From the NCBI RefSeq assembly GCF_000620085.1, contig NZ_KK211067.1, forward strand, positions 1-46,185: 46,185 nt of DNA. Direction: 5' to 3'. The position numbers and the translations under genes are program-made. The first letter of the stretch is position 1; the number at the start of each line of letters is the position of its first letter. Positions 24,086 through 31,850 of the stretch are shown in pieces. The notes beneath the pieces are model-generated. The model searched no databases and was not told the origin of the DNA. It worked only from the letters and a program-made list of their open reading frames with translations. Origin of the DNA: Marinobacterium jannaschii DSM 6295 (GTDB lineage: Bacteria > Pseudomonadota > Gammaproteobacteria > Pseudomonadales > Balneatricaceae).

Positions 24086-26599
24086 ATGAATTCTTGTATT
24101 GATGAGATCCAGAAGGCGGCAGGTCGAGAATTGGGACTGGATGAGCTGACCGAGATTGTCGAATCGGCCCAGCGTCGAATTAAAGAACTTCGCATCGCTG
24201 AAGTGCCTGATTTGGAAAAGGCTGTCTTGGATTATGTGGACGGTGTAGAGCAGGAATTGGTTGCGGCCGCACAGATCGAGAAGCGTAATGCAGCACTGAA
24301 CCTAAAGCGCCGACTGGAGACGATGGATCACTTGGGGGCCAAGTTCGCTGATAACTATGAAGCGGGTATTGAGTCGATATTGGTGGGTACCAACCGAGCC
24401 ACAGCCGGAGCCAGGCTGTCAGTTGCCGCAACCCAGAATCAGTTGCTGGGCCATTACACCGGGGGCTTTATAGCCGATATTGAGGCTTTGGGGCATGAGC
24501 ATTGGAAGCTCTTTATCAGCGGCGATATCGATGACGATATTGCTCGTGCCTTGTGGCGGCTGGATGATGACCAGCCTGACTTTAGTAAATTGCTGCCCCA
24601 GGCCGTGGATATTGCCCGGGTTGTAAATAAGTGGCAGGAGGTCACGCGCCTTGATGCCAATAAAGCGGGTGCCTGGATCAAGAAGCAGAAAGGTTATATC
24701 ACGCGACAAACCCACGATATGTACAAGATACGTGAGGCGGGGTATCAGGCCTGGCGCGAGCATATCGCTACCCGGCTTGATGAGCGCACTTTTGATCATG
24801 TCGATGATCGTGAAGCTTTTCTGGAATCGGTCTATCAAGGCTTGGCGTCTGGTGTTCATTTGAAGGCAGGGGCCATGCCAGGGCTGAAGGGCATCAGCAA
24901 TATCGGCAAGCGAATGAGCCATGATCGCACGCTTCACTTTAAAGACGCCGAAGCTTGGGCAGAGTACAACCGGGCGTTTGGCGTTGGTAGCTTGCGGGAG
25001 ACGCTGTTGGCGGGGTTCAATTCGGCCGCCCAAAACACTGGACTGATGCGGATACTTGGCCCTAATGCAGAGAAGAACTTCGATGACCTGACAGCAGAGC
25101 TATCCCAGAAAATCGAAGATCCAGCAGCACGGCAGGCATTTTCGCGCGCCACATCGGATGCAGGGTGGCTTAAGCGCACGCGCTATCGGGCCATCGATGG
25201 AAGCATGAATATTCCGGGCAATGAGATATTGGCTAAGGCGGGCGCGGTCACGCGAGCGATCCAGAGCATGTCCAAGCTGGGTGGTGCTGTGTTGTCGTCG
25301 GTCACCGATATTCCGATTTATGCATCCGAGTTGCGTTACCAGGGGCGCAGTATGTTGGGCGGCATGGCTGAGGCGACTGCAGGCTTAGCGAAAGGTCGGG
25401 GTAGCGCAGAGCAGCGCCAGATTCTAGGCTCTCTTGGCGTTGTAATGGATGGGCTGACGGGCTCCATGACTGAGCGATTCAGTGGTCTGGATAACGCCTC
25501 TGGGTGGGCCAGTCGTTGGCTTCAGACATTCTTTAAGTGGAATGGCATGACGTGGTGGACGGATACTATGCGCTCCTCAGTGGCGCTGGGGATGTCCAAT
25601 CACCTTGCGGTTGCAAGTAGCAAGGACTGGGGCGGCCTTAATCCGGAATTACAGCGAGTACTGTCGACCTACGGCCTGGATCAAGGGAAGTGGGAGATAC
25701 TGCGTAAGGGCGCGGTTCGTGAGGCTGATGGTAACCCATACCTGACGCCTGAAGCGGTCCGCGAGGTAGCTGATGCCTATCTGGCGCCCTACCTTAAAGC
25801 CCAGGGTAAAAAGGTAAACTCAGCCAGTCTTAGCGCATTACGAGAAGAGATCGAAAACAACCTGCGAACCTATTTTGTTGATCGCGCACAGCACGCAGTC
25901 ATCGAGCCAGATCAACGCACCCGCGCTATTCTTCTTCGGGGCACTAACCCGGGGACCGTTGAAGGGGAGTTTCTTCGCGCTATTGCGCAGTTCAAATCAT
26001 TCCCAACTGCGGTTATTCAGAAGACCCTGGGGCGGGAGCTGAGCACAGGTGGCATGGAAGGGGCGGTAGGTATTGCCAACGTTATAGTCTGGACGACCAT
26101 GTTCGGATATGGCGCCATGGCGCTAAAGGATATGGCTAAAGGTAAAGAGCCTCGAAATCCTGACGACCCTAAGGTCTGGATGGCTGCCATGGCACAAGGG
26201 GGCGGCCTGGGGATTTATGGCGACTTCCTGTTCGGTGATATGAAGAACCGCTACGGGGGTGATGCACTGTCGACGCTAATGGGGCCAACGGCTGGCGTGG
26301 CCTCTGATCTGATCGACATCATGCAGCGCATGCGCGATGGTGACGATACAGCTGCCAAGGCGTTCTCGATGCTCAAGAACAATACACCCTTTATCAATCT
26401 GTTTTATACCCGATGGGCACTGGACTACTTGATTCTGCATCGCATGACAGAAGCCCTGTCGCCCGGGGCATTGAGGCGCGCAGAGCGGAGACTGAAGAAG
26501 GAAAACGATCAGCAGTTTATGATTCCGCCCTCTACTGTCACTCCTAGGGGCGGGTTCAGGCCAGAGCTAAAGGCATTTTGGCGGGAGGTTAGTTCATAG
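24086..26599 (+). CDS. giant ejection protein, LPD38-like
   Basis: The 837-residue protein is the last of the internal virion series. Its C-terminal third (FKSFPTAVIQKTLGRELSTG, GYGAMALKDMAKGKEPRNPDD, GGGLGIYGDFLFGD, then LIDIMQRMRDGDD) matches the LPD38 type found at the end of large podoviral polyvalent proteins. It probably travels with DNA into the host, as T7 gp16 does; I see no lytic transglycosylase motif. ATG 24086 follows GAGG at 24075-24078. Its end overlaps the end of the minus-strand membrane gene by 11 bases. Confidence 0.75.
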   Translation: MNSCIDEIQKAAGRELGLDELTEIVESAQRRIKELRIAEVPDLEKAVLDYVDGVEQELVAAAQIEKRNAALNLKRRLETMDHLGAKFADNYEAGIESILVGTNRATAGARLSVAATQNQLLGHYTGGFIADIEALGHEHWKLFISGDIDDDIARALWRLDDDQPDFSKLLPQAVDIARVVNKWQEVTRLDANKAGAWIKKQKGYITRQTHDMYKIREAGYQAWREHIATRLDERTFDHVDDREAFLESVYQGLASGVHLKAGAMPGLKGISNIGKRMSHDRTLHFKDAEAWAEYNRAFGVGSLRETLLAGFNSAAQNTGLMRILGPNAEKNFDDLTAELSQKIEDPAARQAFSRATSDAGWLKRTRYRAIDGSMNIPGNEILAKAGAVTRAIQSMSKLGGAVLSSVTDIPIYASELRYQGRSMLGGMAEATAGLAKGRGSAEQRQILGSLGVVMDGLTGSMTERFSGLDNASGWASRWLQTFFKWNGMTWWTDTMRSSVALGMSNHLAVASSKDWGGLNPELQRVLSTYGLDQGKWEILRKGAVREADGNPYLTPEAVREVADAYLAPYLKAQGKKVNSASLSALREEIENNLRTYFVDRAQHAVIEPDQRTRAILLRGTNPGTVEGEFLRAIAQFKSFPTAVIQKTLGRELSTGGMEGAVGIANVIVWTTMFGYGAMALKDMAKGKEPRNPDDPKVWMAAMAQGGGLGIYGDFLFGDMKNRYGGDALSTLMGPTAGVASDLIDIMQRMRDGDDTAAKAFSMLKNNTPFINLFYTRWALDYLILHRMTEALSPGALRRAERRLKKENDQQFMIPPSTVTPRGGFRPELKAFWREVSS

Positions 26600-26879
26600 C
26601 TGTCAGGTAGAGAAGGCAGCCGAACCCAAAGGTCACCAGGTTCCCGATCATCCAGGCATTGGTTAGCTTAACCCAGCGCTGATGAGTTAGCTTAACCGCC
26701 TCGACAAATCCACAGCCCCGCTGACTTTGGATATCAGCAAGCATAAACGGGAAGGAGAAGCCCGCCAGTATCAGTACACCATAGAGAAAAACGAGCCAGA
26801 TCGGTGGGCCCAAGAAGATCAGCAGATCCAACCCTAGGCGCCCCAGGATTAAGTAAGAGAAGATGTAGAGGATGATCAT
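26589..26879 (-). CDS. small membrane protein, sieA position (second gene)
   Basis: The 96-residue protein has three likely membrane segments: YIFSYLILGRLGLDLLIFLG, IWLVFLYGVLILAGFSFPF and WMIGNLVTFGFGCLLYLTA. Its start follows AAGGAG nine bases upstream. It is the distal gene of a two-gene minus-strand pair between the ejection genes and an Arc/Mnt-like repressor, the position of sieA in phage P22. Expression from the prophage in a lysogen and a block of DNA entry by related phages are inferred from location; there is no sequence family I recognise. Confidence 0.6.
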   Translation of the reverse strand: MIILYIFSYLILGRLGLDLLIFLGPPIWLVFLYGVLILAGFSFPFMLADIQSQRGCGFVEAVKLTHQRWVKLTNAWMIGNLVTFGFGCLLYLTAMN

Positions 26880-26883
26880 CTGG

Positions 26884-27150
26884 CTACATCTCCTTTTTGT
26901 GCCTTACTTTTGCTGCTACTGCATAGATAACTGAGGTCGCAACAAGTGAGCCAATTATGCTGTATGTAAAGCCTGTCGGAGAAGAGACTCCTGCATTAGA
27001 TACTAGCGCGATCTGCAGGAATACCCTCCAGAACACAGCTGCTACCAATGCTATCCAATATTCTCGCGCGACGATTCCAGCAATTAGGTAGCCCGCAAGA
27101 GAAATCGGATCTACCATTGACACTAATATCCCTATGATTGCGTGAAGCAT
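26884..27150 (-). CDS. small membrane protein, sieA position (first gene)
   Basis: The 88-residue product has hydrophobic stretches AIIGILVSMVDPISLAGYLI, WIALVAAVFWRVFLQIALV and YSIIGSLVATSVIYAVAA, and a basic end (KVRHKKEM). The gene is four bases upstream of the other membrane gene, so they form an operon. Both run against the structural genes, which is typical for lysogenic conversion genes. No known family. Confidence 0.6.
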   Translation of the reverse strand: MLHAIIGILVSMVDPISLAGYLIAGIVAREYWIALVAAVFWRVFLQIALVSNAGVSSPTGFTYSIIGSLVATSVIYAVAAKVRHKKEM

Positions 27151-27189
27151 CCCTATCCTTAAAGACTAAGTTTAACTATTGATCGGTGC

Positions 27190-27216
27190 TGCCAGGCTCT
27201 CGCAGGGGCCCTGGCA
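27190..27216. repeat. inverted repeat between membrane pair and mnt-like gene
   Basis: TGCCAGG (27190-27196) and CCTGGCA (27210-27216) enclose 13 bases. On neither strand is a good T run present, so it may be an operator or weak stop rather than an intrinsic terminator. Confidence 0.45.
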
Positions 27217-27248
27217 ACAAGGAAAAGAAGGCCCATCCAGTCGCAATA

Positions 27249-27575
27249 CTAATCCCTGTTCTCGCCGTATTTTTCCTTCAGGTGCTCCCTGGCTTTCTCC
27301 ATAGCCTCTGGGCTTGTCTCGCTTAGAGCCTCCATGAATTCACCAATGCTTTGGAGAATTTGCTGCCCTTTCTTGTGAGCTCTGGTCGAGGCCTCAAGTT
27401 CTTCGATAGAGACGGCCGCTTTTGAAAAGCTCTCCTCCAGGCGATGGACGATTTCGGCGTTCATGGAGCGGCCATTCGCATCAGCCAGCTCCTTGATGCG
27501 CGCGCGCATTCCCTCGGGAAGCCTGAGCATGAACTTGTCTTGTTTGTCGCTTGGGTATTGCTGCTTATCACTCAT
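27249..27575 (-). CDS. Arc/Mnt-like ribbon-helix-helix repressor (mnt position)
   Basis: The 108-residue product carries an Arc-type DNA-binding unit: DKFMLRLPEGMRARIKELAD, NGRSMNAEIVHRLEESF, near residues 13-50; the beta-ribbon residues are Lys-Phe-Met-Leu-Arg. The C-terminal half is helical (IGEFMEALSETS, KAREHLKEKYG), giving a longer protein than P22 Mnt (82 residues) and perhaps an oligomerisation domain. ATG 27575 is chosen over 27602 by family fit. It is divergent from a second Arc-like gene, with repeated operator-like sequence between them. In P22, Mnt keeps the antirepressor off in the lysogen. Confidence 0.85.
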   Translation of the reverse strand: MSDKQQYPSDKQDKFMLRLPEGMRARIKELADANGRSMNAEIVHRLEESFSKAAVSIEELEASTRAHKKGQQILQSIGEFMEALSETSPEAMEKAREHLKEKYGENRD

Positions 27576-27591
27576 GCTCGAAGGATAGCAG

Positions 27592-27678
27592 CGAGTTGAC
27601 ACTTTTTTCTATGATGTCGAGTTGACATGTTTTGAAATGAGTAGCTATTATGGTGGTGTCGAGTCGCTACTATGGAGG
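27592..27678. promoter_or_regulatory. repeated operator elements between divergent Arc-like genes
   Basis: CGAGTTGACA occurs at 27592-27601 and 27618-27627 (26 apart), TGTCGAGT at 27615-27622 and 27657-27664 (42 apart, four helical turns), and the 16-mers at 27641-27656 and 27663-27678 agree at 13 positions. These flank and overlap the rightward promoter and are candidate binding sites for the ribbon-helix-helix proteins. Confidence 0.6.
27622..27651 (+). promoter_or_regulatory. Pant-like promoter of the arc-ant operon
   Basis: A perfect TTGACA at 27622-27627 is followed after 18 bases by TATTAT at 27646-27651. Transcription would begin near 27658 and read the Arc-like gene at 27688, with the antirepressor behind it. 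Confidence 0.75.
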
Positions 27679-27687
27679 TAAAGAGTA

Positions 27688-27855
27688 ATGAGACAAAAAC
27701 AAATCCCGCCCTTTGGGGTTCGAATGCAGCCTGACTTGAAACGGAAGGTTGAGGAGTCGGCGCACCGCAATGGCCGCTCCATGAACTCAGAAATCGTTTA
27801 CCAGCTGACCAAGTTGTATTTTCCAGAGCGCTTCAAAGAAGGAGAAGCTGCATGA
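27688..27855 (+). CDS. Arc-like ribbon-helix-helix repressor (arc position)
   Basis: The 55-residue protein has the same length as P22 Arc (53) and its pattern: PFGVRMQPDLKRKVEESAHR, then NGRSMNSEIVYQLTKLYF. The ribbon residues and the central NGRSMNSEI turn are well kept. ATG 27688 is preceded by GGAGG at 27674-27678. The stop overlaps the antirepressor start (ATGA). In P22, Arc shuts down ant and its own synthesis in the lytic cycle. Confidence 0.88.
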   Translation: MRQKQIPPFGVRMQPDLKRKVEESAHRNGRSMNSEIVYQLTKLYFPERFKEGEAA

Positions 27856-28595
27856 GCAACCTAGTTCCGTTTGACTTTAAGGGGGTGCAGATCCGGGCAT
27901 TCGAAATGAATGGGGAGGCCTGGTTTGTGGCGAAAGATGTGGCTGAGTCTCTGGGTTACGCGAATCCGAGCCGAAGCGTTAAGGATCACTGCAAAGCCGC
28001 GCAAGTCCTTAAAAGTACTGATACGGTAGTTTTAGATATCCCTCCTCGTGGACTGCAAATAATTCCAGAGCGAGATATTTACCGCTTGGTGATGAAATCC
28101 CAGCTGCCTGCCGCAGAAGAGTTCGAGGAATGGGTGGTGGGTAAGGTACTGCCCTCTATCCGTAAGCACGGCGGTTACATTGTCAATCAGGAAAAGCTTA
28201 CCCCTGAAGAGATTATGGCCAATGGCCTAAAGGCAGCGGAAAGCATTATTGCTGAGAAGCAGGCTGTGATTGACCAGCAAACTGCGAAGCTGGAGGAAAC
28301 GGCTCCAAAGGCTGAGTTCCACGATAAGGTGGCGGCGGCCCCTGATGCACTGAGCGTAGCTAAGGCCGCGAAGATACTGGGCACAGGTAGAAATCGCTTA
28401 CTGGCTCGTTTGCGGCAGATCGGCTGGGTGACTCGGAAGAATGAACCTTACCAGGCGAAGATTGAAGCTGGTTACCTAGATGTGAAACTTGGTGATTGGG
28501 AGCACCCGGATCATGGCATCCAGCAGTCGGTTACAACCTTGATTACAGGGAAGGGCCTGACTCGACTGCAGAAAGAGCTGGGAGGACTGGCGTGA
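27852..28595 (+). CDS. antirepressor, BRO-N plus KilA-C type domains
   Basis: Residues 1-110 form a BRO-N domain (VPFDFKGVQIRAFEMNGEAW, FVAKDVAESLGYANPSRSV, GLQIIPERDIYRLVMKSQLP, FEEWVVGKVLPSIRKHGGY). A helical linker follows (KAAESIIAEKQAVIDQQ), then an ANT/KilAC domain from about residue 155 (APDALSVAKAAKILGTGRN, RLLARLRQIGWVTRKNEPYQ). Such antirepressors bind phage repressors and trigger induction, as P22 Ant does. The gene is coupled to the arc-like gene upstream and to a third Arc-like gene downstream. Confidence 0.9.
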   Translation: MSNLVPFDFKGVQIRAFEMNGEAWFVAKDVAESLGYANPSRSVKDHCKAAQVLKSTDTVVLDIPPRGLQIIPERDIYRLVMKSQLPAAEEFEEWVVGKVLPSIRKHGGYIVNQEKLTPEEIMANGLKAAESIIAEKQAVIDQQTAKLEETAPKAEFHDKVAAAPDALSVAKAAKILGTGRNRLLARLRQIGWVTRKNEPYQAKIEAGYLDVKLGDWEHPDHGIQQSVTTLITGKGLTRLQKELGGLA

Positions 28596-28807
28596 CTAGA
28601 GAGTACCCGCCCTTGAGACTGCGCGTTGAGCGTGACCTGAAGATTAGGATTACAGAAGCTGCATATTCTAATGGTCGCTCGGTAAGCGCAGAGGTCGCTT
28701 CCAGGCTGGAGTCTACGTTCTTGAGGGATACCACTATAGGGGAGATCAACCGCAAGCTTGATCTGCTGCTGGAGATCAACGGTGAAGCGAAGCCAGAATC
28801 CCCTTAG
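28592..28807 (+). CDS. third Arc-like ribbon-helix-helix protein
   Basis: The 71-residue protein (PPLRLRVERDLKIRITEAAY, NGRSVSAEVASRLESTFL) is a second Arc-type protein on this strand, with the ribbon residues Arg-Leu-Arg-Val and a longer acidic tail (INRKLDLLLEINGE). The GTG start at 28592 overlaps the antirepressor stop (GTGA); longer frame at 28496 lies within the antirepressor gene and is not favoured. P22 has no gene in this place. It may give an additional feedback on the ant operon or act on the late region. Confidence 0.8.
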   Translation: MTREYPPLRLRVERDLKIRITEAAYSNGRSVSAEVASRLESTFLRDTTIGEINRKLDLLLEINGEAKPESP

Positions 28808-28865
28808 AGATTGAACACATTTTATCGGATCCTTTTGGAACGGAAGGCGGTAGAGTTAGGCGGGA

Positions 28866-28889
28866 CTTAGGGAGTTGCAGCTCTCTAAG
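28866..28889 (+). repeat. nine-base-pair hairpin before paralog C
   Basis: CTTAGGGAG (28866-28874) pairs with CTCTCTAAG (28881-28889), with one G-U pair and loop TTGCAG. There is no T run, so it is more likely an mRNA structure or a protein-binding dyad than a terminator. Confidence 0.6.
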
Positions 28890-28925
28890 CCCCAGTATCA
28901 GCAAACTTTGGAAAGGAAACTGACG

Positions 28926-29219
28926 ATGGAAACTATAGCACAACACGATTTGTGTACAGTACTACACGACCCGTGTAATTCGTTGCCATTTGTGAAAGAA
29001 ATCACAGGCAGGCGCCGCAACTGGGTTGTCGAGGAGACGGGGGATTATGAGCGCGATTTTGAGACAGGTCGGCGCTTTGCTCGACGCTTGGTGAGCGCAA
29101 TCCGAAATCGATCTGTGTCACCGTTCTTTCTGAGCTACGTGATTCAGGACATGCCGGCAGAGAAGGGAGCGATCGAACAGGCTTTTATCTCTGAGATAGG
29201 GTGCGTGCTGGTAGCGTAG
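28926..29219 (+). CDS. small prophage protein, paralog family copy C
   Basis: The 97-residue product has an N-terminal extension (METIAQHDLCTVLHD) and then the family core: ETGDYERDFETGRRFARRLV, VSPFFLSYVIQDMPAEK, GAIEQAFISEIGC. About half of the core positions are identical or similar to copy B at 6064. ATG 28926 follows an AAGGAAA; an upstream TTG lies in the hairpin loop and is rejected. It closes the antirepressor operon. Function is unknown; the association of the family with repressor loci suggests a part in the lysis-lysogeny switch or in blocking other phages. Confidence 0.65.
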   Translation: METIAQHDLCTVLHDPCNSLPFVKEITGRRRNWVVEETGDYERDFETGRRFARRLVSAIRNRSVSPFFLSYVIQDMPAEKGAIEQAFISEIGCVLVA

Positions 29220-29225
29220 CAGGCT

Positions 29226-29285
29226 CTAAAACATACACTTTTTCAAAGTATACGCGCGAATACTTGGTGCAAGTGTGCGTTTTAG
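29226..29285. repeat. 60-base imperfect palindrome
   Basis: Two arms of 29 bases (29226-29254 and 29257-29285) are inverse repeats with 22 matches, around a central CG. The outer ends CTAAAAC/GTTTTAG are perfect, as are the ACACTT/AAGTGT and AAGTAT/ATACTT blocks. It starts seven bases after the stop of copy C. There is no T run after it. A recombination or resolution site, a large operator or an mRNA barrier between the immunity module and the tailspike are all possible. Confidence 0.7.
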
Positions 29286-29486
29286 GGATCAGCAAAGGCG
29301 AGCGATATGTTCGTCTTTTTAATGGTGAGGCGAATGCGACAGTGATGCGAATTCCCGTCACCTTTGATACCTTAACAGCTACATTGGCCATAGCTGCCAA
29401 CGCCCACAGAACACCCTGAAGAACCCGCTCCGGCGGGTTTTTTATTGCCCGAAATTTCCCTTTATCCATTTCATGAGGCTTACCCC
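29286..29486. other. tailspike leader with terminator
   Basis: Apart from the terminator at 29422-29442, nothing is certain. A 72-codon frame from GTG 29201 to 29419 lacks a family and runs through the palindrome, so it is not called. A late promoter for the tailspike was not identified. Confidence 0.4.
29422..29442 (+). terminator. rho-independent terminator before tailspike
   Basis: AACCCGC-TCCG-GCGGGTT followed by a T run (29422-29442). It closes the antirepressor operon, so the tailspike would need its own promoter or antiterminated transcription. Confidence 0.85.
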
Positions 29487-31583
29487 ATGACCGTACCGAG
29501 CACCGTTTCGGTGGCGGGGCCGTTTGCTGGAAACGGCTCAACCACCGTCTTTCCGTTCACATTTAAAATCCTACAGGACTCTGATCTTGAAGTGGTGCAT
29601 ACCAATGCCGCTGGCGCCGAAACTGTCCTGACCTTGGCAACCCATTACACCGTTACCGGTGCCGGCAGCGAGAGCGGCGGATCGGTGGCCTACCCAGCAT
29701 CGGGCAGCCCGCTACCCGTCGGTGAAAAGCTAACCCTGCGCCGTGTAGTGCAGCCTATTCAAGAAACCGACCTTACCAACCAAGGGCGCTATGCGCCGGA
29801 TGTTGTAGAGCGGGAGCTAGATAAGCTTGCAATGGCAATCCAGCAGGTAAGTGAGGAGGCTAAGCGCTCTGTAAAGGTTAAGGTCTCCGACGACCAAAAC
29901 ACGCCCGATCAGTTGCGGGATGATTTCTTTGCAGCCCGAGATCAGGCCAAGAGCAGCAAGGAGGCTGCTGAAACCGCCAAGCAAACAGCAGAAGCGGCGA
30001 GAGATGCGGCGCTGACCGCGGCTTATCGAACTTACAAATCCGTCCAGCAAATGATTGATGCGGTAGCCGGGCAGGAGTTTGCGTTCCTCGACGGTATTAA
30101 GCTGGTCTGGGAGGGTTACTATGCCCCGGGTGACGGTGGCAATAACTATGGTTATTTGAAAGATGCCGGCAGTCCGGGCGGTCGACCAGCAGAGAACAAA
30201 GGGTCTATCTTCTACCTGCCTGGTGATACCAGTCATTATATTGAGGCTGCCACTCAGAAGGGGCTAGCAATCCTTGAGCAATGGGGTGGCGGGGCTGGCG
30301 CTACTGCTGCTCAAAACAAGTCTGCGATTATTGCCATTCATGACTACGCGCCTGCAGAAGGGCTGGGCTTGCAAGTATCGGGGCTTTTCGAATGCGAGGC
30401 GGGTATTGTATTCGAAAAGCCAATTGTGCTTTTCGGGGCAGGGCGTGCCTCGACTCACATCATAAAGTCTACCGTTGGCACTTTCTTCACGTTTGCGGCT
30501 GGAGCTGCTTTTGGCGGCCTGCGGAATATCAAATTGTCACGTAAGGCCGGAGTGCCTGATGGCATCGGAGCGCATGGCATAGTTGTAAGTGCAGGGCGTT
30601 TTGACTCTTACACGCTCCAGTGCGATGACTTCGGTGGCCACGGCCTACTCCTTCAAGACGCGAATGCTTCCATCGTGAATGGATTTGTTGGCATTAATAA
30701 TGGGTTGGACGGCCTAGCTATTGAGGGTGAAGGGGCAGCCACAGATGCCAATGCTATCTTGTTGCTGAACCTAGATCTCAGAGTTAACGATCGACACGGC
30801 CTGTCATTAGTGAACTGCTTCTCGAACACTGGTTATAACGTCGTGTGCCAAGGCAACGGAAAGCGCGGCGTCTATATCAACGGCGACCGTAACTACCTAG
30901 ACGGCGTGTACACAGAAGCGAACGAAGAAGGCGCGCTTGAGTTTGGTGGATCGTCAAACAACAACGATGTGATTTTTGCAAACAAGTCAGAGACATCAGG
31001 GGCTGATGGTTCCGGAGTGCTCGATAATACCAATGCCGGGGGGAACTCGTGGTATGCCCTTGGTAGCCGGACACTGGGGCGCCGGATTTTTCCGCGAGTT
31101 GATATGAATGAAGCGCGAATCGGTGAACCGGGTGGCGGATCGCCTGGATACCTAAGGCTATATGATAGCGGCTCCGTGTATCGCGTAGCGCTAGGGGGGA
31201 CCGACTCAAATCAGGTATTGCAGTTTCTGTCCGAAGGGCCAGGCAAGCTGTCATGCTACTTCGAAGAGATCCAGGTTAATACGGCAGTTTTATCGTTGCT
31301 AAATGGCTGGGCAAACGCCGGAGGAAGTTACGGAGCCGCCAAGGCGCACAAAAGCCCTACCGGGGTCATCGAGCTATCTGGGGTTATCGGTTCTGGCACT
31401 ACTGTTGCTGACACTAATATTGCAGTTCTGCCCGATGAATACAGGCCTCAGGTGATTCGGCGGATTTCCACGACTGATGATGGTGGGCGCGTTGTGCTGA
31501 ACGTACTGCCGACCGGCGAACTACGATTGGCGTCTGGGGCAAATATGAATGTTGTCTTGGATGGCCTATCTTTCCGCCAATAA
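29487..31583 (+). CDS. tailspike protein with T7-type N terminus and beta-helix
   Basis: The 698-residue product begins TVPSTVSVAGPFAGNGSTTV, the head-binding type shared by many podoviral spikes, followed by a helical part (about 130-190, FFAARDQAKSSKEAAETAKQ). From about residue 270 to 550 there are regular short repeats of a right-handed beta-helix (GLRNIKLS, GAHGIVVSAGRF, HGLLLQDANASIVNGF, DGLAIEGEG, RHGLSLVNCFSN). Such spikes bind and often cut O-antigen or capsule; I cannot see the active site. The C-terminal 100 residues form a separate module (SPTGVIELSGVIG, VVLNVLPTGELRL). ATG 29487 follows GAGG. Confidence 0.85.
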   Translation: MTVPSTVSVAGPFAGNGSTTVFPFTFKILQDSDLEVVHTNAAGAETVLTLATHYTVTGAGSESGGSVAYPASGSPLPVGEKLTLRRVVQPIQETDLTNQGRYAPDVVERELDKLAMAIQQVSEEAKRSVKVKVSDDQNTPDQLRDDFFAARDQAKSSKEAAETAKQTAEAARDAALTAAYRTYKSVQQMIDAVAGQEFAFLDGIKLVWEGYYAPGDGGNNYGYLKDAGSPGGRPAENKGSIFYLPGDTSHYIEAATQKGLAILEQWGGGAGATAAQNKSAIIAIHDYAPAEGLGLQVSGLFECEAGIVFEKPIVLFGAGRASTHIIKSTVGTFFTFAAGAAFGGLRNIKLSRKAGVPDGIGAHGIVVSAGRFDSYTLQCDDFGGHGLLLQDANASIVNGFVGINNGLDGLAIEGEGAATDANAILLLNLDLRVNDRHGLSLVNCFSNTGYNVVCQGNGKRGVYINGDRNYLDGVYTEANEEGALEFGGSSNNNDVIFANKSETSGADGSGVLDNTNAGGNSWYALGSRTLGRRIFPRVDMNEARIGEPGGGSPGYLRLYDSGSVYRVALGGTDSNQVLQFLSEGPGKLSCYFEEIQVNTAVLSLLNGWANAGGSYGAAKAHKSPTGVIELSGVIGSGTTVADTNIAVLPDEYRPQVIRRISTTDDGGRVVLNVLPTGELRLASGANMNVVLDGLSFRQ

Positions 31584-31850
31584 ACAATGAGGGCCGCAAT
31601 AAAGGGGCGCTCGCGTGGAAATGCGCCTGCTTGCGGTCCTGAAGGCCTTGGATGTGCAAGCGCCTGCCGTATCTATGTAGGTAGGCACTGCACTGTCTTG
31701 CTGGTACTATTCAGCACGCTTTGGGTACCCAGCTAGTACATGGCATTTCACTGCTAAAGGTGGTTGCAAATACTAAACCGGGTAATAAGTCGGGTAACTT
31801 AAAGTGCCTGCTTCAGTAATTTCTATATAAATCAGCGGTTTAAGTACTTT
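31584..31850. other. prophage-host junction region before trpG
   Basis: No gene is seen. It holds a potential hairpin between GGCCGCAA (about 31593) and TTGCGGTC (about 31632), and a TATATAA at 31824-31830 that may be the -10 of trpG, with no clear -35. The attachment site must lie here or shortly before, but it cannot be located without the left end of the prophage. Confidence 0.4.

Noticed and set aside
29226-29285. Protelomerase (telRL-like) resolution site
   Set aside because: Arms match at only 22 of 29 positions and no protelomerase is visible; kept as an unexplained palindrome instead.
29201-29419. 72-codon frame from GTG 29201
   Set aside because: It overlaps copy C, reads across the 60-base palindrome and ends just before a terminator; no family and a weak start.
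1-31850. Diversity-generating retroelement as in phage BPP-1
   Set aside because: The structural genes resemble BPP-1, but no reverse transcriptase frame or template/variable repeat pair was seen in the window.
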